From an uncultured Fimbriimonadales bacterium (GTDB taxonomy: Bacteria; Armatimonadota; Fimbriimonadia; Fimbriimonadales; GBS-DC): DNA of 64,000 nucleotides. The notes under the pieces are model-generated. The model saw only the letters and a list, made by a program, of their open reading frames with translations. It did not search any database and was not told where the DNA came from. The translations under genes were made by a program, and so were the position numbers. Location of the stretch: assembly GCA_937992175.1 (NCBI GenBank), contig CALKLF010000008.1, positions 16,175 through 80,174 on the forward strand. The letters run 5' to 3'. Positions 43,044 through 53,500 of this stretch are shown here, piece by piece; positions within the stretch are counted from its first letter, which is position 1, and every line of letters begins with the position of its first letter.

Positions 43044-43268
43044 TCATAACTCTTCGCGTGGCTGGGACGGTTGCAGGCGAGGGCGCAACTCCTCCGAATC
43101 AGGAAAATCAGGCCACGCGCCTGCCAACGCCTTGGCTTCCTCAGACCACGCGACCTGACGACGCAAACGCTGGGCAAGATAGCGACTCAAAGGCATACCT
43201 GCTCGATGCGCCGCCTCACGGAGTTTCGCTGCAGTTTCCTCATCCAGATACACTGTAACCGACGGCAT
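43044..43268 (-). CDS. VapB-like ribbon-helix-helix antitoxin
   Basis: A 74-residue protein from ATG 43268 (a GTG at 43280 is also possible). MPSVTVYLDEETAAKLREAA-HRAGMPLSRYLAQRL is a typical ribbon-helix-helix start. The acidic/Pro-rich tail would bind the toxin. It ends six bases before the broken vapC. A GGTACACT box lies just upstream (43293-43286). Confidence 0.8.
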   Translation of the reverse strand: MPSVTVYLDEETAAKLREAAHRAGMPLSRYLAQRLRRQVAWSEEAKALAGAWPDFPDSEELRPRLQPSQPREEL

Positions 43269-43347
43269 TTCTTCCACCACATGAAAGTGTACCCAAGATG
43301 AACCACACCTGCAATTTCCCCCTGCGCCTGCCGAAAATGTGCATGGA

Positions 43348-43791
43348 ATGCGAATTCTGGTGGTGGACGACGAGCCGATGGTGCATCTGCTGCTCAGTCA
43401 GGCGCTGGAGGATGAAGGGCACACGGTTGTTCTCGCCCCGAACGGCGCGGACGCGCTGGAGCAGCTCAAAGCGGGCGACTACGATCTGCTATTTACCGAC
43501 ATCCACATGCCCCGCCTGAGTGGCATCGACCTCGTGCGCGCCGTGCGCCAGAATAACAAGCGTATCCCCATCATCGTCATGGACAGCTACCCTGATCTGT
43601 TTATGGAGAGCGAGGTCGGCGTGGAGGCGTTCGCCCTGCTCCCGAAGCCGTTCGACCTCAGCGAGGTACGCCGCGTTCTCCGTGAAGTGGAAATCGCCCG
43701 CACCCCTAACCCCGCGCCCGCGTTGCGGGAGAGGGGAGCCGCGCTCCCCCTCTCCCATGGCGTGGGAGAGGGGGCTGGGGGTGAGGGCTAA
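43348..43791 (+). CDS. Single-domain response regulator with repeat-derived tail
   Basis: A 147-residue protein from ATG 43348. Residues 1-118 are a CheY-like receiver: VVDDEP, phospho-acceptor D in LLFTDIHMP, and K in LPKPFD. The usual Thr/Ser position reads VMDSYP. The last 28 residues (RTPNPAPALRERGA to GEGAGGEG) come from a family A repeat, which also supplies the stop codon. It lacks an output domain, so it acts by protein contact. It stands 15 bases before the TonB receptor gene, in the same run as a histidine kinase. Confidence 0.85.
   Translation: MRILVVDDEPMVHLLLSQALEDEGHTVVLAPNGADALEQLKAGDYDLLFTDIHMPRLSGIDLVRAVRQNNKRIPIIVMDSYPDLFMESEVGVEAFALLPKPFDLSEVRRVLREVEIARTPNPAPALRERGAALPLSHGVGEGAGGEG
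43703..43789. repeat. Family A repeat forming the 3' end of the response regulator gene
   Basis: CCCTAACCCCGCGCCCGCG and CCCCTCTCCCATGGCGTGGGAG units ending in GGGGGTGAGGG. The gene's stop codon TAA follows directly. Confidence 0.85.
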
Positions 43792-43806
43792 AGCGAGGTG
43801 ATTCCC

Positions 43807-45711
43807 ATGCTCTTCCGTTGGAGTCTATTAGTGGCAGGCGCTATAAGTATCTTAGCGATTACGCAAGCCCAACGCACTTCCGCAACCGCCGAGTGGCTCT
43901 TTGCCGATCCGCAAGAGACCATCCAAGCCGCCACGCGCACCGAACGTTCCGTCGCCGAGTCGTTCACCACCGTGCGCGTACTGACCCGACGCGAGATCGA
44001 ACTCAGTGGCGCACAAACCATCCAAGAACTGCTGGAGCGCATGGTGGTGGACTTCGAAGGGCAAGAGTCCTCCCAACACCGATTCCTGAGCATGCGCGGG
44101 GCGTACAGCGCGTCGGAGTTCAACGAGCGAATGCTCTTCCTGCTGGACGGGCAGCCGCTCAACGATGTGCTGCTGGGCAACTTCCCCGCGATGAGCCTCA
44201 GCACGCACGATGTGGAGCGCATTGAGATCGCCTTTGGTCCTGGCTCGGCGATGTACGGTCCGAACGCCTTCGCGGGCGTGGTGAACATCATTACGCAGCA
44301 GGGCGAAACGGGACGCCCTTCGTTCTGGAGCGGCTACGCGGGGCGCGGGGGCTACAACGCCTCCCTGCGCTGGATGACTGAGCAGGGCGCGCCGTATCGT
44401 CTCAGCGTGCAAAGCTCCCTCTGGCGCGACCCCGGCAGCGACCGCGTGCAGAACAACGACTCGATGGTGCGCACTGCTCGCATTGCGTTCTCGCAAGGAA
44501 CCCCCGAACGCGGGCAGTGGCGCGTGAACTACCTCTACGCCGACTTAGACCGCGGATTGGTCGGCATGCGCTACTTCAGCTACCCCACGCCCGACGATCG
44601 CATGTTCTGGCGCACCCACTACTGGCAGGCGGAGTACCACCGCGCTTTCGGCGCGAATAGCCAGACCACGCGCCTGTACGGCGTCGCAGGCGACACCATC
44701 TTTCTCAAGGTACAAACTCAGCCCCCCATCGCCCCCAACGCGCCGCGCACGCGCATGCCCTTCAGTCAGAGCATGCTCGCCGCCGAGACCTACTACCAGT
44801 GGCAACTGCCCAACGCGCAAATGCTCGCAGGCGCCGATTACCGCTTCATGCGCGGCAGCAGCCAGAACCACCTCGGCGGCAGCCACAGCGCGACCAACTT
44901 CGCCCTCTACGCGCAGGGCGAGTGGCAACTCGGACGCTGGAGCCCGATTTTAGGCGCGCGCTACGACAGCCACTCCCTCTACGGCAACCAGTTTAGCCCG
45001 CGCGCAGGGTTCACTTACATCGCCAGCGAGCAACACCGCTTCCGCGCCTCGCTCGGTCGCGCCTTCCGCGCTCCCAGCTTCGTCGAGATGTATCTCCAGC
45101 AGTTCTATGTCTGGATTCCAATTAGCGGCAATCCCGTCCCGCTCAGCATCGAGGGCAAAGCCGACCTGCGCCCTGAAATCACTTTCAGCACAGAGCTGGG
45201 TTATCGCTTCCTTCACCCGCGCTGGCAACTTGACCTCTCCTACTTTACCAGCGACCTTGATGATGTAATTACCGTGTTTCTCAAGGATGTCAACCGTCCA
45301 GACCTTCGTCAGTATCAGAACCTTTACCGCTTCCGCATCTGGGGCTGGACAGCCGATACAGTAGTCAAACTCTCGCCTGAGTGGACGCTGGGCGCAGGCT
45401 ATATGTATGTGCGCTACTCAGGCGGCGTGGAAGAAGACTACAAACCCGCCCGCGACCGCACCGTTATCCGCCTCGCCTACTTCAAAGAGCGCGGGCTGAG
45501 CGGACAACTGGTGTTCAACTACCCCGCTGTCGGGCAGGGCTTTACGGACGCCTATGCGTGGAATACTTACCTCAACCTTGTCTACCGACCCGACGAGCGT
45601 AACCGATTCAACCTGCGCGTCGACAACCTGTTTAATGTGCGTACGGAGATGGCGCGCTGGGTGCCGGGCGGCAGGCGCAGCGTGTGGATTAGCTATCAAC
45701 GAGACTGGTAG
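43807..45711 (+). CDS. TonB-dependent outer membrane receptor
   Basis: A 634-residue protein. It starts at ATG 43807, which has GAGGTGA six bases upstream. After a signal peptide (LVAGAISILAITQAQ) comes the plug domain with FTTVRVLTRREIELSGAQTI, LLERMVVDFEG, LFLLDGQPLND and VERIEIAFGPGSAMYGPNAFAG. A barrel of about 500 residues follows and ends with an aromatic last strand (SVWISYQRDW). It imports a scarce ligand such as a metal complex or vitamin, with energy from TonB. Its context with a binding protein and a kinase suggests a regulated uptake or sensing locus. Confidence 0.92.
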   Translation: MLFRWSLLVAGAISILAITQAQRTSATAEWLFADPQETIQAATRTERSVAESFTTVRVLTRREIELSGAQTIQELLERMVVDFEGQESSQHRFLSMRGAYSASEFNERMLFLLDGQPLNDVLLGNFPAMSLSTHDVERIEIAFGPGSAMYGPNAFAGVVNIITQQGETGRPSFWSGYAGRGGYNASLRWMTEQGAPYRLSVQSSLWRDPGSDRVQNNDSMVRTARIAFSQGTPERGQWRVNYLYADLDRGLVGMRYFSYPTPDDRMFWRTHYWQAEYHRAFGANSQTTRLYGVAGDTIFLKVQTQPPIAPNAPRTRMPFSQSMLAAETYYQWQLPNAQMLAGADYRFMRGSSQNHLGGSHSATNFALYAQGEWQLGRWSPILGARYDSHSLYGNQFSPRAGFTYIASEQHRFRASLGRAFRAPSFVEMYLQQFYVWIPISGNPVPLSIEGKADLRPEITFSTELGYRFLHPRWQLDLSYFTSDLDDVITVFLKDVNRPDLRQYQNLYRFRIWGWTADTVVKLSPEWTLGAGYMYVRYSGGVEEDYKPARDRTVIRLAYFKERGLSGQLVFNYPAVGQGFTDAYAWNTYLNLVYRPDERNRFNLRVDNLFNVRTEMARWVPGGRRSVWISYQRDW

Positions 45712-45884
45712 GGACGCCTTTGAGAGAAAACAAAGCGGAAAAGCAGGGAGGTTCAATGATTTTGGAAGCAGAGGTTTCGGAGGTTGGAGTGACGCCCTCC
45801 CGCCCAGCCCCTCTGCTGACAAGGGTACATCGCGTTGCTTCAACTTGGGGAGACGCAGCAGTGATTCCCCACGCTGTTTCACCC

Positions 45885-46035
45885 TCACCCCCCAGCCCCC
45901 TCTCGGTAAACGGAGAGGGGGAGTCGCCTGCGTGCGAGGCGGCGCTTCCCCCTTCTCCGTTTACCGAGAGGGGGCTGGGGGGTGAGGTTAGGAATGACAG
46001 CTTTGTCATTCCGCGCGAAGCGAGGAATCTCCACC
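45885..46035. repeat. Family A repeat joined to half of a family B repeat
   Basis: CCCCTCTCGGTAAACGGAGAG and CCTTCTCCGTTTACCGAGAG units (45885-45992) are followed by TCATTCCGCGCGAAGCGAGG, half of family B. They fill the gap 45712-46079 between the receptor and binding-protein genes. The frame of the next gene stays open through the whole gap from 45720. Confidence 0.8.
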
Positions 46036-46079
46036 GCTCTGATGGAGTATGCGACAACGCGAGCCTCTCAAACTCCTTT

Positions 46080-47081
46080 ATGAATGACGAAAACGGGAAG
46101 ACGCGGCTTTACCAGATGCTCCTTACGCCGCTCTTTACCCTGTTCATGTTCTTTCTTCTCAGTTTTGCCCTCGCCCAGCCCCCGCTGATTGCCATTCTGC
46201 AAAGCGACGAGGGCGCAATCTATACCGACGCCATTAATCGGTTCCATCAGGAAATGGAGAAACAGGGGGTGGATGTGCAGACGCTCATTTTTGTGCTCAA
46301 AGACGACGAAAGCGACTCCGAGCTGCCCGAGCGTATCCTAAGCCGTAAACCGAAGATGATTCTGGCGGTAGGCATGAACGCTGCACTGCGCCTCAAGAAG
46401 TATTACGAGAGTCTACCTTTGGACCAGCAACCCCCTGTGGTGTTCACCATGGTGATGGATCCTGTTCAGCATGGGTTGGTTCAGAGCGCAGAGCGGAGCG
46501 GGACGCGCTTCGCAGGCGTGACGCTGGCAATCAATCCCCAAAAACAGCTCCGCGCGCTGAAAGACTCGCTTCCGGAGGTCAAGCGTGTAGGGGTTGTTTA
46601 CACCCCTGAGGAATTTGTGTCGCGGGGCCTGATTGAGCAGGCGCGCAAAGATGCCGAACGATTGGGGCTATCCCTGGTGGAGGCGCATGTCTCCACTCCC
46701 AAACAGCTCAACGAAGCGCTGGGACGCTTGCGCGGCACAGTCGACGCCTTCTGGATTATTCCCGATGCAATTTACGCGGAGGATCCCAAGGCGTTGCAGA
46801 CCGTAATGGAGTTCTCTCGACGCCAGCGTATCCCGACCTTGGGATACTTAGAACGGTTCGCCCAGCAGGGTGCGCTGGTCAGTGTCGGGATAGACATGGC
46901 GGAGCAGGGTGCGCTCGCCGCAGAGCAGTCCATCCGTATTCTCAATGGAGAGAAGCCCGAGGACCTGCCCCTTTTGACCCCGCGCCGCGCCCTGACCTAT
47001 TACAACCTCAAGGCGGCGCGTGCGCTGGGAATCACCATTCCCGATATGCTGCTCAATCTGGCGGCGAAGGTGTACGAATGA
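46080..47081 (+). CDS. ABC-type periplasmic substrate-binding protein (TrpX/YtrF-like family)
   Basis: A 333-residue protein from ATG 46080. The N-terminus has an export signal (LYQMLLTPLFTLFMFFLLSFALA). The binding domain has the two-lobe pattern of PF04392-type proteins: PLIAILQSDEGAIYTDAI, PKMILAVGMNAAL, VVFTMVMDP, FAGVTLAINPQKQL, VGVVYTPEEF, AFWIIPDAIY, IPTLGYLERFAQQGALVSVG and GMNAALR-type loops. It is not beside a permease or ATPase. It overlaps the histidine kinase gene by four bases (ATGA), so it may serve as the periplasmic sensor of the kinase rather than for transport. The in-frame sequence from 45720 is repeat and is not included. Confidence 0.85.
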   Translation: MNDENGKTRLYQMLLTPLFTLFMFFLLSFALAQPPLIAILQSDEGAIYTDAINRFHQEMEKQGVDVQTLIFVLKDDESDSELPERILSRKPKMILAVGMNAALRLKKYYESLPLDQQPPVVFTMVMDPVQHGLVQSAERSGTRFAGVTLAINPQKQLRALKDSLPEVKRVGVVYTPEEFVSRGLIEQARKDAERLGLSLVEAHVSTPKQLNEALGRLRGTVDAFWIIPDAIYAEDPKALQTVMEFSRRQRIPTLGYLERFAQQGALVSVGIDMAEQGALAAEQSIRILNGEKPEDLPLLTPRRALTYYNLKAARALGITIPDMLLNLAAKVYE

Positions 47082-49594
47082 GTCGGCTTGGTCTGCGTGA
47101 ACGGCTCCTGCTATTCTATGCGTTGATGGCGCTCGCGCCGGTGCTGGCAGCGGGTGCGCTGCTCTACATCTACCTGAACAATCAAGTCTTCAGCTCCGCA
47201 ACGCAGTTCCAGAGCGGGGTGCGGCAGGAGCTAAGCAACTATCAGCGCAGCGTGCGCGAAGGGGTTACGACCGTGCTGGAAGAATCTCAGCAGCAGGTGC
47301 GGCGGCGTCTCAATCAACAGCTCAAAACCCACCGCGACGAGACGCTCCAGCGTCAAAACGTCCTCCTGCGCGATACAATCAGCGACCTGCAAACCGCCAC
47401 ACGCGATGCGCTGCAACAAACCGAGCACGATACGCTCCAGAACCTGAACCAGACCATGAACCGCGTAGAGCGAAAGGTGCAGGCAGTGCAGTCCGACTCG
47501 CTGGCGATGCTGCAGACCACGACGGAGCAGGCGACGCGCCGCGCCCTGCAGGAGCTGATTGTGCAACACCTGATGCAACTGTCGACTCAGTTCTCGCGTC
47601 AGGTGGAAGGACTGCTGCGCAATTACACGGCGCAGCTGACCTTGATTGCCCAACAGCCTGCGATTCAGAACGCCAGCGTGCAGGAGAGCCGCTGGATCCT
47701 GCAGGCGTTGCAGGATCGGGAGCCTGCATATCAGGCGCTCACCCTGCTGGACGCGCAGGGCAACCCACTGGTGGAGATTGGCGATGCGCTGGACGACCCC
47801 GCGCTAACCTGGTCGGATCGGCGATTGCTCTGGGAGCGACTGCTGAGCGAACAGGAGACGACGCTGGGCGAGGCGCGTCTGTACCGCGTGGAAGGGCGGA
47901 TGCAGCCGCTCGTGCCCATGATTATTCCCGTGCGGCAGATGGGCAAAGAGTTTCGGGGCGCGATTTTCGCGCTGGTGAGTCTGGAGGAGGCAGGTGCCTT
48001 AACGCGCGGTTTTCGGCAGGGCGAGCGCGGCGCAGTCGCCCTGATTCAGCAGGACGGCTTGGTTCTGGCGCACAGCGACCCAAAGCGCGTCGGGCAGACC
48101 GAGACACGCTTCCCCGAGTCGCTCTACACGCTGACCCAGGCGCACAGCCAGCTCATGCACCTGCCCGACGGCAAGTGGCTCGTCGCCGCCGCGCCGATTC
48201 GTCGCCTGCGCGCCGTGCTGGTCATCACGCAGCCTGCTGAGGAGGCGTTCCAGCTCGTCGCTGCACTGCAGCAGTCCCTGCAACAGAGCTTCCAGCAGCA
48301 ACGCGCTCAGACCGCAACCGCGCTGCGCCAGACCCGCGCCGCCGCGCAGAGCCGATTCGCGCTGCAGGCGAACCGCCAGCAACAGGCGACCCGCGCTCAA
48401 ATTCAGCAGGCGGAACAACGCGCCATCGCCCGCACCACGCAGACCCTGACGCAACTCGCGCAGGCGCAACAGAAGAACCTCTCCGCCATGCTGGAGGCGT
48501 CCGCGCGCGAAACCCAACACGAGCTGGATAGAGGGCTGAAGATTCAGCTGAACGAGGTTTTCCAAGGCGCAAACTGGCGTCTGGCGGAAATCGCGGGCGA
48601 GCTGCGACGGAGTATCAACGACCGAATCCGCGAGTCGTTCCTTGTCGCGATGCTGTGCGTGTTGGGGTTTCTGTTGGTGGGCGCGGTGTTTCTCCATCGG
48701 ACGCTGGTGCGCCCCCTGCGGATTCTGGTTAAGGTCACCCATGACATCGCGGCGGGTGACCTCACGCGGCGCGTGGAACTGCCCAATCGCGGCTGTCCCG
48801 ACTTAGACGATCTTGCCGACTCGTTCAATCACATGGTAGACGCCCTGCAGAAGGCGGAGGCGCAACTGATTCAGTCCAGTAAGCTCGCCTCGCTGGGCAC
48901 GCTCGCCTCCGGCGTAGCGCACGAGCTGAACCAGCCGCTCGCCATCATCCGAGCCATCGCCCAGCAAAACCTTGAGACGCTCGACTCTATACCCACCCCG
49001 CAACTGATTAGCCAACTCCACGAAGATTTACAAATCATCCATCGCCAGACCGTGCGGATGAGCCAGATTATTCAGCACCTGCGCGCCTTCTCGCGCAAGC
49101 CGCGCGAGGAGTTCGAACCTGTGAACCTGAACGAGGTCGCCCAGAACGCGCTGATTCTCTTGCGCGAGCAGCTGCGCCAGCGCGGGATTACGCTGATAGA
49201 GAACTACGCCGACGACCTGCCGCCCGTGCTGGGCGAAGCGAACTCGCTGGAGCAGATTGTGATTAACCTGCTGACCAACGCCCGCGACGCGCTGGAAGGG
49301 CGCGACGACGGACAGATCACTATTCAGACGGGGCTGTACGACGACGGCAGGCGCGTCTACGCCGAGCTGCGCGTGCGCGATAACGGTCTCGGCGTACCGC
49401 CCGACATCCGCTCGCAGATTTTTGATCCGTTCTTTACGACGAAAGACCCGAACAAGGGCACGGGGCTGGGGCTTGCCATCTCGCTGGAGATTGCCCAGAA
49501 GCACGGGGGCTTGTTGACGCTGGGCGAAACGGAGCGCGGCGCGGAGTTTGTGTTGCGGATTCCCCTCGCCGAAGCCCAGAAACAGGCGGCGTAG
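47078..49594 (+). CDS. Membrane sensor histidine kinase with large periplasmic domain
   Basis: An 838-residue kinase. A first helix (FYALMALAPVLAAGALLYIY) leads into a periplasmic region of about 490 residues. That region has long Gln/Arg/Thr-rich coiled coils around a Cache-like core (ALTLLDAQGNPLVEIGD, GAVALIQQDGLVLAHSDP). A second helix (AMLCVLGFLLVGAVF) is followed by HAMP, HisKA with SGVAHELNQPLAIIRA (His near 614), and the HATPase N, G1 and G2 boxes (NLLTNARDAL, DNGLGVP, GTGLGLAI). Coiled coils of this size are unusual in Cache kinases. The receiver at 43348 is the likely partner. Confidence 0.93.
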   Translation: MSRLGLRERLLLFYALMALAPVLAAGALLYIYLNNQVFSSATQFQSGVRQELSNYQRSVREGVTTVLEESQQQVRRRLNQQLKTHRDETLQRQNVLLRDTISDLQTATRDALQQTEHDTLQNLNQTMNRVERKVQAVQSDSLAMLQTTTEQATRRALQELIVQHLMQLSTQFSRQVEGLLRNYTAQLTLIAQQPAIQNASVQESRWILQALQDREPAYQALTLLDAQGNPLVEIGDALDDPALTWSDRRLLWERLLSEQETTLGEARLYRVEGRMQPLVPMIIPVRQMGKEFRGAIFALVSLEEAGALTRGFRQGERGAVALIQQDGLVLAHSDPKRVGQTETRFPESLYTLTQAHSQLMHLPDGKWLVAAAPIRRLRAVLVITQPAEEAFQLVAALQQSLQQSFQQQRAQTATALRQTRAAAQSRFALQANRQQQATRAQIQQAEQRAIARTTQTLTQLAQAQQKNLSAMLEASARETQHELDRGLKIQLNEVFQGANWRLAEIAGELRRSINDRIRESFLVAMLCVLGFLLVGAVFLHRTLVRPLRILVKVTHDIAAGDLTRRVELPNRGCPDLDDLADSFNHMVDALQKAEAQLIQSSKLASLGTLASGVAHELNQPLAIIRAIAQQNLETLDSIPTPQLISQLHEDLQIIHRQTVRMSQIIQHLRAFSRKPREEFEPVNLNEVAQNALILLREQLRQRGITLIENYADDLPPVLGEANSLEQIVINLLTNARDALEGRDDGQITIQTGLYDDGRRVYAELRVRDNGLGVPPDIRSQIFDPFFTTKDPNKGTGLGLAISLEIAQKHGGLLTLGETERGAEFVLRIPLAEAQKQAA

Positions 49595-49618
49595 GCATAC
49601 GAAATTTCGCTCCAGTGC

Positions 49619-49626
49619 GGTACAAT
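49619..49626 (+). promoter_or_regulatory. -10 box of the anti-sigma gene
   Basis: GGTACAAT, 39 bases before ATG 49666. The longer leader sets it apart from the leaderless cases. Confidence 0.45.
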
Positions 49627-49665
49627 TCCGCCGCTACGCCGTCTAAGCAAGTAGAGGCGCGAACG

Positions 49666-50517
49666 ATGGGCAAATCGTTGCACTGCCCCGAATGGGAGGA
49701 AAAGCTGAGCCTTTATGTGGACGGGGTGTTGAACCCGTTCGATGAGAACGCGGTGGAGGCGCACCTGGCGCGTTGCGCGTCGTGCCGTGCAACCGTTGAG
49801 TTATGGCAATCAGTGGGGCAGTCGGTGCGTCGTTTGCCGCGCGAGTTGCCGCCGCCCTACCTGCGCGAGCGGATTCTGGCGTCCACCACGCGCCGTCGGC
49901 GTCTGCCGCGTCGCCTGATTCCCAGCTGGCGTGTGCTTGCGCCAGCACTGGGCGTCGCGCTGCTGCTGGGCTGGCTGACTCTGCCGCGCCCCGAACCCGC
50001 GCGCGAGGCGGTGGTGAGCATTCCCGCTCCACAGGTGCAGACGACTATCCCCGCCTACGCTGCTGAATCGAACGCTGCGCCGACCGAGCCGTTCCCCTCC
50101 GCGCCGTTGGTGATTGTGTTGCAGCCCGCGCCGTCCTATCGCACTGTTTCGCCCGCGCCGCGCTGGCTGACGCAAAACCGCCTTAGCCCCGCGCCGAGCG
50201 CGCCCGAATCGACGCCGTCCATCGTGATTATAGGCGACTCCACGCCGCGATTCACGCCGACCGCTTCAACCCCGCCCTCGATTGTCACCGAGATTGCCGA
50301 GTCGAGCGAACCGCCCGCGACGCCCGTCGAGACGATTACCGTGAGCGCGCCCGCACGCCCTGCAACCACCTCTGCTACGCGCGACCTGACCAGCTGGCTC
50401 CAGCAACTGAACCAGCAACTCCGCGAGGAAGACCGACGCCAGATTTCAGGCGCAACGCAGCGCGAACCGAATAAACGACGATTCTTTGTGCCGATTGTAA
50501 CCGTAGACCTTAAATAA
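49666..50517 (+). CDS. Zinc-finger anti-sigma factor-like membrane protein
   Basis: A 283-residue protein. It starts with an anti-sigma zinc finger (CPEWEEKLSLYVDGVL, then HLARCASC giving HxxxCxxC). A single helix follows near residue 95 (WRVLAPALGVALLLGWLTL), and then a long outside part rich in Pro, Ser and Thr. The last 40 residues (DLTSWLQQLNQQLREEDRRQ) form a helix. No sigma factor gene lies beside it, so its target is unknown. The next gene, coding for a large exported protein, starts 9 bases later and may belong with it. Confidence 0.75.
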   Translation: MGKSLHCPEWEEKLSLYVDGVLNPFDENAVEAHLARCASCRATVELWQSVGQSVRRLPRELPPPYLRERILASTTRRRRLPRRLIPSWRVLAPALGVALLLGWLTLPRPEPAREAVVSIPAPQVQTTIPAYAAESNAAPTEPFPSAPLVIVLQPAPSYRTVSPAPRWLTQNRLSPAPSAPESTPSIVIIGDSTPRFTPTASTPPSIVTEIAESSEPPATPVETITVSAPARPATTSATRDLTSWLQQLNQQLREEDRRQISGATQREPNKRRFFVPIVTVDLK

Positions 50518-50526
50518 AGGGTCCTT

Positions 50527-53500
50527 ATGCGACGCTTCGCGCTGATGGGGCTGCTGGGACTTGCGCTGAGCGCCTCAGCGCAAGAGAGCGCTGCGCCGTT
50601 ATTAGATCTGAACGGGGCGGTAAAGCCGTCCACGCCTACTGCCTCGCAGACCGTCGGTGAATCGACTTCGGACATCCTGCCGGGCAACGGCACGCGCGGC
50701 GGCTATATGACCCGCTATGCGCCCGTGATTCCTTACTCCGAATCGGTCTATGTGGACGGCAAACGCCTGCAGCGCGATGTCGATTACTGGATCGACTACG
50801 CCTCTGGGCATCTCGCGCTCGCGTTGCCTGTGAGCCGCGTCTCGACAGTGCAGATTTACTATCGCTATGACCCACAGGGCAAGCGCGAGAGCGTGGTGGG
50901 CGCGCTACCGATTCTGTCGCTCTCGTTCGGGCAGGGAGGCGGGATTAGCGCGCTCTATATGCCAGGCATGACCGAGACCACGAAAGACGGCGCCGCCTAT
51001 CGCCTGAGCGCGTATGGCATGCAGAACGCCCTGCGCTTTGGGGGCGGCGGCAGCCTGCAGGGTTACTTCTTTGTCGGCTCGCGCGATGCCATCAACGCCT
51101 ACGCCGCGCCGAATGTGCGCGACCGTCAACGCCCCAACATCGCCCCGTCCGAAACCGCGCAGTTCGTCGTGCAGCAACTGCAGCTGAACGCGGGCGCGCT
51201 CCAGCTCCGCGCACACTATCAGGACATCGGCAAGGGCTTCTCCGCGCAGAAGATGCTCGGCATGCAGAGCGGGCTGGACGCGAGTCAGCTCGCTGCATGG
51301 GAGCGCGAGCGGGGACTCAAACGCTATGATTATGCCGTCGGGCTGAACCTTGGCGGCGCGTCGCTGCAACAGACGCAACTGCGCATTCAGGACGACAAAG
51401 GCGCCATCGAGCAAGAGGGCTGGCAGTTCACCAGCAGCTGGCTGAACCTGAACTGGACGCGGCGCGAATCGAGTGCGCAGTTCCAGCGTTATAAAGATTT
51501 GGGCGACCAGCAGAAGGGCGACTGGGAGCGCGAGCGGGGACTCGTGCGCGAGCAACTCGCCTCCAGCCTGCAGTTCGCCCCCAACAGCGCGTTGAAGTTT
51601 GACCAGCTGCGGCTCCGTCAGGGCAAGGAGCGCATCGAACGCGATGTGTACGCGCTTGAAACGCCCTGGCTCAAAGCCTCGCGCCTGCAGCAGCGTGTGG
51701 GTGAAGGCTTCACCCGATTTGGCGACCTCGCGGAGGGCGACAAAGGGCAACTCGCCCGCGAAGTCGGGATGAGCCGCGACCAGACGCACCTCGAAATCAC
51801 GCAGCCTGGCTTCAAACTCGCCGCCGCCGACCACGAGATTCGCTCCCCCACAGGCAAACTGGAGCGTGAGAGCATCCGCGTCGAGACGCCCACGGTGGTC
51901 GTGGAGCATACGCATCGCGCTGTGTCGCCCGAATTCGGCAAACTGCCCAACCTCGCCCCGCAAGAACATCAGCAGCTGGTGGAGGAAGTGCGCCAGTTCC
52001 ACGATACCTCGAACGCCGTGCCGTTCGACCCGAACCACGACCTGCCGCTGCTCATGCGCGAGCAGGGGCTGGAGCGCACCATGCAGCGCGTGGAGGTCAA
52101 GCCCTCGAAAGATACGAGCCTGCAGATGCGCCGCTACGAGACCGCCAACCGCGCAGGCGAAGGGGATCTCAAGGGCGTGCAGTGGCAGCTGCGCACCCCG
52201 ACCCTGCAACTGCGCCTGCACGAACGCAACATCGCCTCCGGCTTCACCCGCCTGCGCGACCTCACGCGCATCGAGCAGCTACTGTTCCACAACGAGCAGG
52301 GCATCCACCGCTTCGACTGGGACGCGGCAATCACTACCAGGCAGTTCGGGCTGGCGTTCTCACAGATGCGCGTGCGCGAAATCGGCGCGGGGCTGCACCG
52401 CACCAGCGCGCGATTCATCCACCCGCTCATCGAGCTGCACTACCACCAGCGACAGGTCGACGCCGACTTCGCGCGGGCGCACGATTTGGCAGACCCCGAA
52501 CGCGACTTTTTTGCGCAGCTGCGCGGCTACAGCCAGCACGACTGGACTGCCCGACTCCGCCCCGCGCAGAACTTCCAGCTTGAACTGTTCGGTTTCGGCG
52601 CACGCAACCCGCTGGAGAACATCAACAGCCGCCGCCAGCGCTATCGCTTCGTGTGGCGGCCGTTCAAGAACCTCACTTTCGGACGGCACCAGGACGAGTA
52701 TCAGTCCGATAAAACCCTCGAGCGGCTCTATCAGGACGAGTATGAGCGCAACGATTTGCAGTATCAGCTGGGCTGGGGGCAGTTGAACGCCTATCAGGAG
52801 CGGCGGCGCATCGGCGGCACGCTCGCCAACCCGCTCTATCAGGATACCGAGTTCTGGCGATTCAATACGGCGGCGATTCGCAACTTGAACCTCGCGCTGG
52901 AGGAGCGACGCACCAACGCCACGGGCATGCCCAGCGAGCGCTATCGGCATTACCAGACCGCCTACACGCTTAACCCACGCACGAAACTGCAGTTCGCTCA
53001 CATGGAGGCGCAGCGGGAAGGCGCGCCCGACGAGAGCGCACAGCAACTCGGGCTGGAGTATGAGATTGCGCAGGGCGCGAAACTCACCTTCTCCGAGACG
53101 CGCAACGCCAAAGAGGGCGCGAACGGCAACCGCGTGCTGTCGGCAGGTCTTACGCAAACTGTTTTCGGCGTGTTGAGCATCGGCGGCGCGTATCAGGAAC
53201 AGCGCGTGGATCGCACCAACACCCGCGCTCAGAGCCAGGTAGTCATCCAGAGCGCGAAGCCGTTCAACTTTTTGGGGCTGCAGGAGTTCCAGTTCGACTT
53301 CCGCTACGGCGCGCTTGCCGACCGCGGCGCATGGCAACAGGAGAACAAACACTTCACGGCGCAAGCCACCGCCCTGCGTCACAAAATCGCAGGCGGCTAT
53401 GTCGGTCTCTATGTGCCCGGGCAGGGACGCGCCGTCGATCGCTACTGTCAGCTCGAATCGCCCCCGCATCCGCAGCTGCGCTACAGCCTGCACTACAAAA

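Noticed and set aside
45720..46079. N-terminal extension of the substrate-binding protein
   Set aside because: It consists of repeat sequence and precedes the export signal. It is open, but a signal peptide must be at the N-terminus.
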